From Bactericera cockerelli (taxonomy: Eukaryota; Arthropoda; Insecta; Hemiptera; Triozidae): DNA of 64,000 bases. Below are positions 54,793 to 64,000 of this stretch, one piece after another. Position 1 is the stretch's first letter. Each line of letters opens with the position of its first letter. The position numbers and the translations under genes were made by a program. The stretch lies in assembly GCA_024516035.1 (NCBI GenBank), contig CM044956.1, positions 29,558,410-29,622,409 on the forward strand, read 5' to 3'. Under the pieces are notes generated by a model. It was not told the DNA's origin and searched no databases. It worked only from the letters and a program-made list of their open reading frames with translations.

Positions 54793-56505
54793 ATATAGGA
54801 GACATATTGTAGATGGTCCCATTTTAAATTCATCAACTTTCGGTTCAAAATGTGGACACTACCCCACTGACTATTTCCCCATGAAGTACAATGCTACATA
54901 TCTTACATAAGGTTATCATTGTGCTCATCATTATGTTGGGTGAAAAGCCATTAATTATTGCGCGGGGAAGACTTTCATTTTAATTAAATATCATTTGGGA
55001 CGATGGGCGGTGACCAGAACCTGTCTGCCACAAGGCGCTGTCATGCGGATGTCACCTAGAGGTGACTTATTTGCTAGGGAAACAAGTTATTAGCTTCGGG
55101 GAAGGTTTTCATATTAAAACTGAAATGTTTTTTCACCCTTTGCTCACCTTTTTATTAGTTTGTACCCTGTTTTTTGTGTTGTTCTTATGATATGGTGCTT
55201 GTGGTGTTCTTAGGCAGATTCAAGTATTTTTAATAGTATTATATCAATGTCTTCTGTCATGTCATGGACATACATTGAGGTAGACCTTGGTCATTTCTTG
55301 ACAAGAGGTAACTTTTGTACAGATGAAAACGTACTAAAGTATCTTAAAAGAAATTCGGATTTAAAAAAAAATGTACAGTAATCGCTAGATAAATCTTCAA
55401 ATATGTGAAAACTAAAGCAGAGTTCACAAATGACTCAATTGCTGTATGAGGAGAGAAGGGTTCAAATGAATGAAATGAAATACATTTATTTGATGCTCGT
55501 CTTCAACAGCTCCACTGCCTCACTCATTGTTGGCTGAAGAGGAGGTAGTAGCATTCATTATCTCTCGAGTGCTCTCCATCGCATTCTCTTGGAAAGCTAT
55601 TAGCCTTTTAATACACCTCCCACCCTCTCTCCCCGCAATACAATATCGATATTCCTAAAGTTACGCTTTCGAAAACTTTTCTGTAGGTAACTTGAGAGAG
55701 CATGAAGTTTCAAAGTGTATCAAAGTATATTAGTTTGTTTTTAAATTTAAAAGGTTCCATGTATATTGTATATCCCCAAAAAAGTATATCGTTGAAAATA
55801 TAGGGCCAAGTTTCACGGTTCCTATCCAAAAAGTTTCATCCTTATAAAAGTAATGATGTCTGGTCAAGATTACCTTGCTCTGATCCAAGTCTTTTATCAA
55901 TTGTGCGTCCTTATGCTTAACTAATTTCCTCTAATGTGACCAGTTTTACACCTTGTGGTAGGCATTTTTTTGTGTTTTACAGTCATTCTCTAGTTACGTA
56001 TCTTTTACGATGGGATCTTAATTACTTTTATAAAGTCAAAGGTAGATATGAAAGGGAAGGAAAGAATTCTTCCTGTGGATTTGAAAATCAATAGTCAATT
56101 TCACATCACATCATCACTGTTTTGTAAAATAATTGAGAAAAAGAGATAACATTTCACTCTCTCTCCTATCTCTGTCATTTATTTTCACATCAAGTGTTTT
56201 TTTGTTCCAGAAAAGTTTTGCTCTGTTTAATTAAAGTTTTTAAATTTAAATGATAAACTGTTTCATTGGCATAATCCAATTGAAATGAAAGTTTCTCCTA
56301 AAGGATGGTTGAAAAAGGAAGATATTTCTGTACTCACAGTTCTAAATTTTTGGTTCTCAGAGCTCCAGACATCCCAGGACAGCTGTTTCAGTCTATTAGG
56401 TTTCGTCACCTGGGAGCTGTCCAGAACTCAGAGAACCATAGGAAGCCAGATAGATACCGCATTCAAAGTTAGGAGAATTTTTTCCCCTTGATAAAGAGGC
56501 TTTAA

Positions 56506-56665
56506 CACTTAGACGACCGGGTGTACCACCGGTGGTACACGCGTGTCTGTACGGAATGGACCTTGTCTACCACCGGTGGTACACGCATGTACTACGCCTG
56601 TGAATAGCCTAAACATCGCCGGTCCCACGGGAGAATTCACTGAAAACATGACGGTCGTCTAAGTG
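56506..56665. mobile_element. 160-bp TTAA MITE, copy 2 (piggyBac-like)
   Basis: The termini CACTTAGACGACCGG and GACGGTCGTCTAAGTG and the GTGTACCACCGGTGGTACAC palindrome match 24574-24723. The left flank is TTAA (56502-56505), and the right is TCAA, a one-base decay. A second palindrome copy reads TCTACCACCGGTGGTACACG. Confidence 0.85.
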
Positions 56666-56906
56666 TCAAAAAATGAAGGTAAGAAATCAGTGAATGGGAA
56701 TGATTGGAAAATAAATGAAATATTTATCTTGAACACAATTTCAAAACTATTTTGGTCCAAATCTTGGCGCCGGGAATTTTACATCTAAAAGAGGTGTTGA
56801 TTTGAGTTTCACGTCGCTTTCAACTACATGGCCATATCACGACAAGGGTGTTTACCCTCTTTTTGCAGGAACCTCACAAACCTACTACCGACATTAACCT
56901 CACCCA

Positions 56907-57003
56907 GCCTAGGTTGGGCCGAAATGCCAGGATCATCGAAGTCTTCACTTCGATGATCCTACGAGAACCGGTGCATTCAACGAGCCATTGACGCTGGCTT
57001 TAT
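56907..57003. repeat. Small interspersed repeat with perfect internal hairpin
   Basis: CCAGCCTAGGTTGGGCCGAA to ACGAGAACCGGTGCATTCAA, related to 49880-50010. In the middle GGATCATCGAAG and CTTCGATGATCC form a perfect 12-bp stem with an 8-base loop. Confidence 0.45.
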
Positions 57004-58024
57004 AATTGGGTTTATATAGGGTGTTCCACTAAGAAGTAGATTTTTGTCGTCAAAGCTGTGGTGAACATTTGGCCTTTATTATTATTATCTTACTGATACA
57101 TCATTGTCAAGCTTTTATGAAATGATTTACACAGAATATTTTTTCTCAGAATTTTCATTTAAACATTGTGCATGTTATCTATTGTTACCATCGGCCCTTC
57201 CTATAATGGACAAAGCGAATAAATTTATTTGCATTCATTATATTTATCTATCTCTTCGCCTCATGTCCATTTTTTATTTTAAAAAAATGTTCCCCTTAGC
57301 TTTTTACCTGGCAATTTCTCCCCACCTCCTTTTTTATCATCCATGCTACTCTCAGATAAGACACCTGTGATGATAAATCAGAAAATTATTCTTCCTCTGA
57401 GGGAAATGCGGAAAATTGCTGAGAAAGGAAGAAATACAAAGTAGATGATTAATTACGAACGAGAAAGAGAGAGTCAGTAAATGAGAGATAGAGAGAGTAA
57501 GAAGAGAGGATAAATATAAGGAAGATAAGGAGAAGGTACAGCGAAACGTAGGATTTTTTTTATCTATTTCATTATATTTTTCTCTTCTCAGAGAGGGAAA
57601 GAGTGCACGAGGAGAGAGAGAAAGTGAGCGAAAGAGAGAGAGACAGCGTCAATTTTCTCTCTTTCTATTCAATTAAAAAAGAACAAATTATTCTAGAGCC
57701 TAATATTTGAACAAAATGAGGTATTCAACTTGTTTCTACAGATTTTTTTTTTTTTTTAATGTACAAAATGGTTTTTAAAATGTATAAACATGACATTTTC
57801 AAGAAAATTGGTTGAAATTAAGTAAAGCTACAATAGCTATTGTGTAAAAGCTGAAAGGATCACGAGAAAGTTATGTTTCCACAATTGGCACTGTATTTAT
57901 TTTCTTGTACGAGTATACTTGTATAACAATATCTCGACGAATTAGGCTAGGCTCTCCGGATTCATAAAATGGTCTGTTAATATTTTGTTTGTATGTACGT
58001 GTGTGTATGATGCTGGAAGGTAAA

Positions 58025-59045
58025 ATATAGAGCGAACGAAAAGACCCGGAACGGATTATTATCTTTTAATGGGTATAGATATAGCTAACGCAAGTTTGCT
58101 AATTTTTTGGTGGAATCGAAATCTATACAGGGTTTTTTTTTTAATGTATGTATACGTGTGTGTATGATCTGTATGATGGATGACCTGGTTAAAATACAGA
58201 CTGAACGAAAAGTCACGGAACGGATTATTATCTTTTTATAGCTAGATATAGGTATAGATATAGCTAACGCAAGTTTGCCCATTTTTGGTGGAATCGAAAT
58301 TTCTACAGGGTATCTCAAAAGTAGTGAAATAGGCACTAACTTGCGATTTTTAAATGGATCTCCCTATTTTAATCTCCTTATTCTCTAAAAAGGTAACCAC
58401 TGTGTAAAAACACGATATCTCAAGAACTATAAGAGCTAGAGACTTCAAATTAGGTATAGAAGATACAAAAAATGTTTAATAAAATTTTCTCATAAAAAAC
58501 AGGATTTTTTTAGAATAAAAAAATAAAATGTGTTTACACTGATGATTTTTTCGATATCTCGAACTTTTTGGAACCCGCTCCCAATATACCGATATTTTGG
58601 GGGGTCCCGCTTGTACTTACTTTTTTTTTCGTTCTTGATTGGTTTGTAATATAGCTATAGTCTCAAACTGTTGTCCTCCGAGAATCTCGCTCGAACACTA
58701 GCTGTAGGACTGGACGTGTAAAATTTAGAAAAACAATTTCTACAACGTGATTTAACACGAAAAAGTACACTGATGTGATGTATCATAGTCTGGTAGAGTC
58801 CATGATTACGAGGGGTTGATCAAAGTATCGAGTGAAGGTCAATTATGTGTAGAATTTAACGTTATTTTCGAATATCAAATAAAAATAGTAGATTCCATTT
58901 AAAAATGAAAAGTTGATGCATCAACTTTTGATTTCAATTCCATTTCAATTTCACCAAAAAATGGACAATCTTGCGTTAGAACTTAATACAAAAATTCAAG
59001 TGTTTATCTTGAGATAAAAATCCGTTCCGGGACTGTTCGTTCACT
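58025..59045. mobile_element. Foldback-like element with direct and inverted copies of one module
   Basis: A module (AACGGATTATTATCTTTT, ATAGATATAGCTAACGCAAG, GGTGGAATCGAAAT, TACAGGGT) occurs twice in tandem (about 58030-58140 and 58195-58318). A degraded inverted copy lies at about 58960-59040 (AAATGGACAATCTTGCGTTA, AAAATCCGTTCCGGGAC, TGTTCGTTC). The TACAGGGT joints tie it to the CAGGGTG family. The interior has no coding. Confidence 0.55.
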
Positions 59046-61910
59046 CTGTGCTAACCCAGTGAGTACAATTTTGGTTAAAAGTCTTTTTCACACAAGACTC
59101 CATTTTTTTATGAGGTGTTCGTTGAAGAGTTTTTGTGCATTGAATGATGTCCCTGATGCTGTGAAGAAACGATTCTACATTGTTATGCATGTATGATGAA
59201 GCGAGCATGCAGTTGTTTGTCTAAAATCTGAAGCACGAGAGAATAAATTATACATGCATGCTTTATTTACACTGAACAGCATAAACATTTAAATCAGGAG
59301 GTATTTAAAACAGTGCTGCAAAACAGAAGGGCTTTATTTTGATTATATGCAGTCAACAAAACATCCGTTTATTATTTCGGAATAACCTATATTTCGTCTC
59401 TGTATATATCTCTATTATCTATATGATTGGTAATGATGAAGTGTGCTGAGAATTTAATGAGGAGTTTCTTATCGGAACCAAATCATTTGTAATGATTCAT
59501 TAGGAAACACAGGCTTGCTACAGCCCATTAATTTATGTTCCTTCATTTCTGTGTGGGGTGGTTCTTCTGGGTGGATTTTCGTTTTTAAACCTCTCAATTG
59601 AATTTTTTCCTTATAATATAGAACGCGTCTAGAGATTGCCTCATCTCATTCATACATACATCAAAAGATATTCTTTTATCATGGTTCTTTATCGAAATGA
59701 AAGAAAAGAACATGATATTTTGCTCTATAAAGAAGAGAAAATAAATTACTTAACGCTTGTAACTAATTAAGAGGTACAAAACATGGTCAAATATCTCGAT
59801 GACATACACGAATGTATACAAGAATAATTCATCACCGACTTGAATATAAAGAATTTGTAAATTTGCATTATTCTTTTTTGATTAGGTCTAATAATATAAT
59901 AATGTTCCTCCTAGGACAACAGGAATATGGCGAAGAATAGAAGATTAATTATGAAACAGAAGATTAATTATGAAGAAATATGAAACATAGTAAAAACATA
60001 ATAAATATTGTATTAGATATAAAAAGTTTTATTTCTAGAATTTGCAAGACCATTTGAATCTAGAATTTCAATTTTGTGCAAATCTTTCATATAAAATGAT
60101 GAGTATCTGGTTTAAATGAAAATTTGGAAAACATCAACATAACTCCCAATTTCAGGGGTTTATTAAGTCGGTGCAAAAGGAGTCATATATAAATATTCCA
60201 TTTTCTGTTGATGGCTTTAGTTTTTGGATATGGTCACTTGATGGCAGCAAGTTCGGATCAAAATATATTAAGTTTGCCAAAGATATTCAAAAAATTATAA
60301 CTTTAAATTTTCCGACTCACTCATGCTCCCAACTGTAGATCATTATGATGTAAGTAAACCTGGGGGATATTATTATTCTGTCTATATTGTCAGAGCTCAC
60401 ATTTTCAAAATTTGTTCCGATTAGTATACAAATATTACATTCAAACTAATTTGGTGAGGAACATGTTGTATATGTTTATTTATCTTATAAACACAACATT
60501 TTATATTAACTTCCTCGGTGGGAAATGTTTTCACAAGAGATTGGATTGAACAGAAACACTAACCATACGTGATTTGTTACACGCGTCGTGTTTGATAATA
60601 AAAATGTTGGATTTACAAAAAAACGTTTAACATTTGAAAGATATCTTAATTATGTACAGGGGAGAATTCAACAAGTAAATATTTTATCTAGAAAATATTT
60701 ATCCACCCAGTGGTGCTCAGTGCTTGTCACTTAGATTGTATCTGTGTGGTCATGTTATTCTTGTTATTTATTTTGTCATCTATAATGTCATGTTATTCTT
60801 TTTTATTCTATAATTCTTTGTATTTTATGAAAGACTATAGTTATATTCTCAAATCAATGAAACATTAGTTTATATATGGAATAGGATCATATTGAAGTTC
60901 CAATTTTTCCCCTCTCAAATAATTCCCAAGAGAGGTTTCATTTGCATTAATTAATTAATAGCTTTGAATCTAAAATAAATCGCAATAACCCATGCAATAC
61001 GGGTCTAATTACCTAATTTTTTTACCAATCGAAAAAGTAAATTCCAGGACGTATAGTAGTCGACCGTACCGGATTGGTGTGGGCAGACAATCTAAAGCAT
61101 ATTTGAAAGTTCAAAGTCATTTGGAGTCTCCTAAAATAGTGAAGATTTCGTCCAAACAATAAATGCAACTAAATCTGAGTCAACTAAAAAATTTCGGTAT
61201 AGCCTGACCAGATTATCGCATTATAACTGAGAAAGAATTGGATAATGTTTTCACTCAACATGAAGTCACTCTTATTTTGAGGAGAAGCCACATGTATTCT
61301 TATAAATTCAGACTTTGAATGAATCCAGAAAAAATAAAGTGTCTTCCCTTTCATAGATGTGGTTGTTTTCTTTTTGGCGTAATCCACAATTTGACGAAAA
61401 AGATCACAGCAAATGAACTTCGAATTACTAGATATGAAATAGAAATAAAAAGTTTTTAGGAATTATTAAACATCTCATAAATTCATTTGCATTATAAAGA
61501 GGTTAGTTCTGGAAATTATGACCATGTAGTTTAAAAACGACGTTATTCTATTTTTTGGGGTTTCTTTTTGGGAATAAATGAAAGACATTTATTTAATAAA
61601 AGTGTAGGAATTATCTCCGATACATCGAATATAATTTGTGTTTTATTGAACTATTTAAAAAGACCGTATTTTTATTATAAAAAAATGAAATATCTTTTTC
61701 TGTCAAACATCAGGGATGGTGATAAGAAAGCGCAAGAAACTTGTGGTTAAAAGGAAAGCGGGTGATAATGGCAGGATGGATGGTATCATCAATGATTTAG
61801 GTCACGAAATTCGACTTCCGTTCTGATGACGTTGTGACATTCACTGTTCTCTTATCGGTGACTTTTCCCCAAGGGGTAGGACTGTGTCGACTCTGCGTTT
61901 CTCATATATA

Positions 61911-62338
61911 CAGGGTGCGGCAGAGAGGACTGACTTTTTTTTGAAAAATCATGAAATAGTTAATTTTTACTCAAAAACAAATTTATTGATGGAATCAGGT
62001 TCACAAGGAAATAGCATTTGAGACAGTCAAGTGTGGAAAATCTTGTTCTCGTATACTTTAGCCAAACTTCGAACTCTGGACGAATTGAAGGACGCAATTC
62101 TCGTAGAAGTCGCCCAAGTTGAGAGAGCGATGTTGGAGAGAGTCTACGCCGAACTTCCAAGAACGCCTCCAGCACTGCATAACGATTTCGGCCACCACAT
62201 GCCTGATGTGATTTTCCACACTTGACTGTTCAAATGCTATTTCCTTGTGAACCTGATTCCATCAATAAAATTTTTTTGAGTAAAAATTAACTATTTTATG
62301 ATATTTTTAAAACCGTCCGTCCTCCCTGCCGCACCCTG
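61911..62338 (+). mobile_element. Deleted mariner-like element, CAGGGTGCGGCA ends
   Basis: The termini CAGGGTGCGGCAGAGAGGAC and the complement of GTCCTCCCTGCCGCACCCTG are inverted. Further in, TCATGAAATAGTTAATTTTT and AAAAATTAACTATTTTATGA also pair, as do GATGGAATCAGGTTCACAAG and its mirror around the transposase end. TA (or TATA) flanks both sides. Only the last part of a transposase remains. Confidence 0.8.
62031..62225 (+). pseudogene. C-terminal remnant of a mariner-type transposase
   Basis: In frame up to TGA at 62223-62225: LRTLDELKDAILVEVAQVE, RAMLERVYAELPRTPPALH, then HHMPDVIFHT. This resembles the common mariner transposase end (a L-ELK-AI...V...ML.RV...F..R, then G-HL-DIIFKT). A divergent segment replaces the usual R-L-CI block. 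The N-terminus and catalytic region are absent. Confidence 0.65.
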
Positions 62339-62399
62339 TATATAACAGCAACCCTGATAAAGAATATTATTAAAAAAAAGTTATGATTTTCCTTCTCTT

Positions 62400-62640
62400 A
62401 GGTTGAGGTTCTTATTACTTCCGATAAATTTCTAATATTAGAAATCGCAAGTATTGTGTTCGTTTTTGTAAAAAAAGAAAAAAGAACGCGGCTAGTTTTT
62501 ATTAAAATTTTCAAAAATCCGAAATTTCGGACAAAAAAGTGCAAAAATAAGGTCTTCAACTTGTCGATACAGATTTTTTGTGATCTAAAATGAAGGAAAA
62601 ATAGTATACTAATAGTAAATTGAAGAGAATCTGAATTTTT
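62400..62640 (-). repeat. Deleted reverse copy of the 8585 repeat family
   Basis: On the minus strand it reads in the 8585 repeat order: CAGATTCTCTTCAATTTAC, GATCACAAAAAATCTGTATC, GACAAGTTGAAGACC, TTTTTTGTCCGAAATTTCGG, then ACGAACACAATACTTGCGAT and TCTAATATTAGAAATTTATC. The middle part is deleted. It abuts a Helitron 3' end. Confidence 0.6.
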
Positions 62641-62687
62641 TGCTTTACGGCCATGCCTCGCCGCAAAGCGGGCGACAGCCCGCTAGT
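62641..62687 (+). mobile_element. Truncated Helitron 3' end
   Basis: GCCATGCCTCGCCGCAAAGC, then GGGCGACAGCCCGCTAGT, identical in its last part to the end of the Helitron at 40098-40339 (hairpin plus CTAGT). The 5' part is missing, replaced by the repeat at 62400. Confidence 0.7.
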
Positions 62688-64000
62688 ATGTACAAGTACA
62701 TATGTATTAAGACTGTAAAATCCGGATTTGTAAAATCGTATATTTTTGTTGTTTGAATTGGTTTTCGAGTACTTTTAGTTGTCCCTAACTCCCTTATCTT
62801 TAAATGATTAACCGCCCTGTATAAGAATATGGCGTCTAAAAATAATAAAAATACAATGATAGGATTGGTTCTCAAAGCTAACCTCCAGCGAACATGGCCG
62901 ATTCACCGGCCTTTAATATAAAAAAGTAACTTTTGATTATTTTTTCTTTCCATCCTGTACATTGTACAGGTAATCAATTTACGTTGAGCTAGGTAGTAAG
63001 ATGATGATAAAAATAATGACTTGGCTCTGATCCACTGTCTTGATAGAGTATACGCACTTTATTAACATTCCTATTACACTTGACACACCAAAAATACATA
63101 GTTGTCAAATGAAGGCCAAGTTTCTTTACAGTAAATATAGGTTTTCTTAGGGTACTGAGATCTAATATTAGACCAAGCTCAGTGCACACCAAACTGACTC
63201 TTTTTACTTTCTATATTTCTATTAAGGTATAGAATAATAGAAAGTATTTCTATAATTCTGCTGATAACATTTCTTAAAAATTTAATCAAACTCTGCTGAG
63301 TCTTATTTTTTTATTAAATTTCGATGATTGGGATGTATGATGTAACATTGGGATGTATGCGTATGTGTGAAAGTAGGTTTTTTTGTTTAGCTTATAATAT
63401 CTTGAGAGGGAACATTAAAAGATACCGATTTTTTTTAAATTCAATCATCATGAATTAAATCGTCGTTTTTCTATTTTCATGCTTTTCTAGAAAGTATGAA
63501 AATAGATTGTTTTTTGTTGTTGTATTATTGAGAATGTACCTATAGGAAATAAGCTCCTCTCATAAGTATAATTATATAGTTTTGAAGAAAATTGTTTTCA
63601 ATTTTTTTGTTGTACATTTTTGTTGACAGTAAATGAACAACGTACAGATCTAAACTTTACTCTAATCCTAATATCTATCAGAGTGACCCGTATCCGGCAG
63701 CCAACGTGTCTACATATTATGTATGACTCATCACATGAGATTTTATTTTATTATTATTGCTGCTACATAAACGTAATGAGTAATAAAGGAACGCGGTAAT
63801 ATTTATATCTTGACATTAATAGAGTGCTTAGACTCCCCGTACACTCCCGTAAATAATGTTTCTAATTATTATTGTGGAATTATATTTTCATTCGAATTTG
63901 TACACATTCGAGTACGTGCGATACTTAAAATAGTTAAAATGAGGAATTGCTCGGCCACGGTGTAGAGCTGTCGGAATTTAGTGGGAAATGCACAGTCATT

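Larger units (their letters stand above)
40777..64000 (+). other. Downstream intron (3' exons not in window), repeat-rich
   Basis: After the donor at 40777 I find no segment resembling the next hnRNP L exon, so the remaining 23 kb is read as intron. It could also hold unseen exons of other genes. Elements listed separately occupy much of it. I see nothing identifiable in 42370-43140, 43690-45080, 45690-47140, 54800-56500 (an imperfect hairpin at 56351-56442), 57010-58020 (AG/CT-rich near 57460-57660), 59050-61910 or 62700-64000. Confidence 0.55.

Noticed and set aside
61960..62175. Minus-strand 71-residue Leu/Arg-rich frame
   Set aside because: Antisense of the mariner transposase remnant at 62031-62225.
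1..64000. CRISPR arrays or other prokaryote-type defence systems
   Set aside because: The short tandem arrays present have no variable spacers, and the whole window is eukaryotic in character.

Overview
This window looks like an AT-rich, TE-laden nuclear segment of an arthropod, probably an insect. The evidence is very long introns with canonical GT/AG splice sites, many tRNA-derived SINEs, Helitron ends, TTAA- and TA-targeted DNA transposons, microsatellites and one 100-base assembly gap. A hemipteran is a guess from general repeat texture only.

The one host gene I can name is on the + strand: an hnRNP L / Drosophila smooth-type RNA-binding protein. Its recognisable coding exons are 485-559 (start codon, basic N-terminus), 22566-22610 (short acidic/basic linker), 31287-31353 (first strand of an RRM) and 40594-40776 (rest of that RRM). 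The last three join in perfect phase. Exon 485-559 ends in phase 0 and cannot splice directly into 22566, so an exon is missed, or that exon belongs to another promoter's transcript. The downstream RRMs are not in the window, so 40777-64000 is most likely a further intron. A second coding-like exon of unknown identity lies at 4512-4740, and its splice-donor end has been amplified into a 43-bp tandem array.

Nearly everything else is intronic repeat. By region: 1.6-2.7 kb a broken reverse transcriptase; 4.7-5.6 kb two tandem arrays; 8.6-11.8 kb two copies of one interspersed repeat; 12.7-13.7 and 53.8-54.8 kb two inverted copies of a TIR element with 4-bp duplications; 15.1-18.5 kb a large foldback with a Helitron in its spacer; 19.3-20.6 kb a TIR element with ACCGGGTA repeats; 22.1-22.5 kb a 22-bp array of splice-donor-like units just upstream of an exon; 28.3-31.2 kb two foldbacks; 33.3-36.2 kb nested foldbacks; 36.5 kb a hAT MITE with a perfect 8-bp duplication; 38.2-39.2 kb a 26-bp purine array; 39.6-40.3 kb a TIR element and a Helitron; 47.1-53.5 kb two copies of a mariner-like element, one nested in a TTAA element; 58-59 and 61.9-62.7 kb more TIR and Helitron remnants.

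The recurring theme is a family of TA-flanked elements with CAGGGTG termini. Several have very long arms and would put long double-stranded hairpins into the pre-mRNA of this gene. No prokaryote-like system, CRISPR array, rRNA or convincing functional tRNA was seen.
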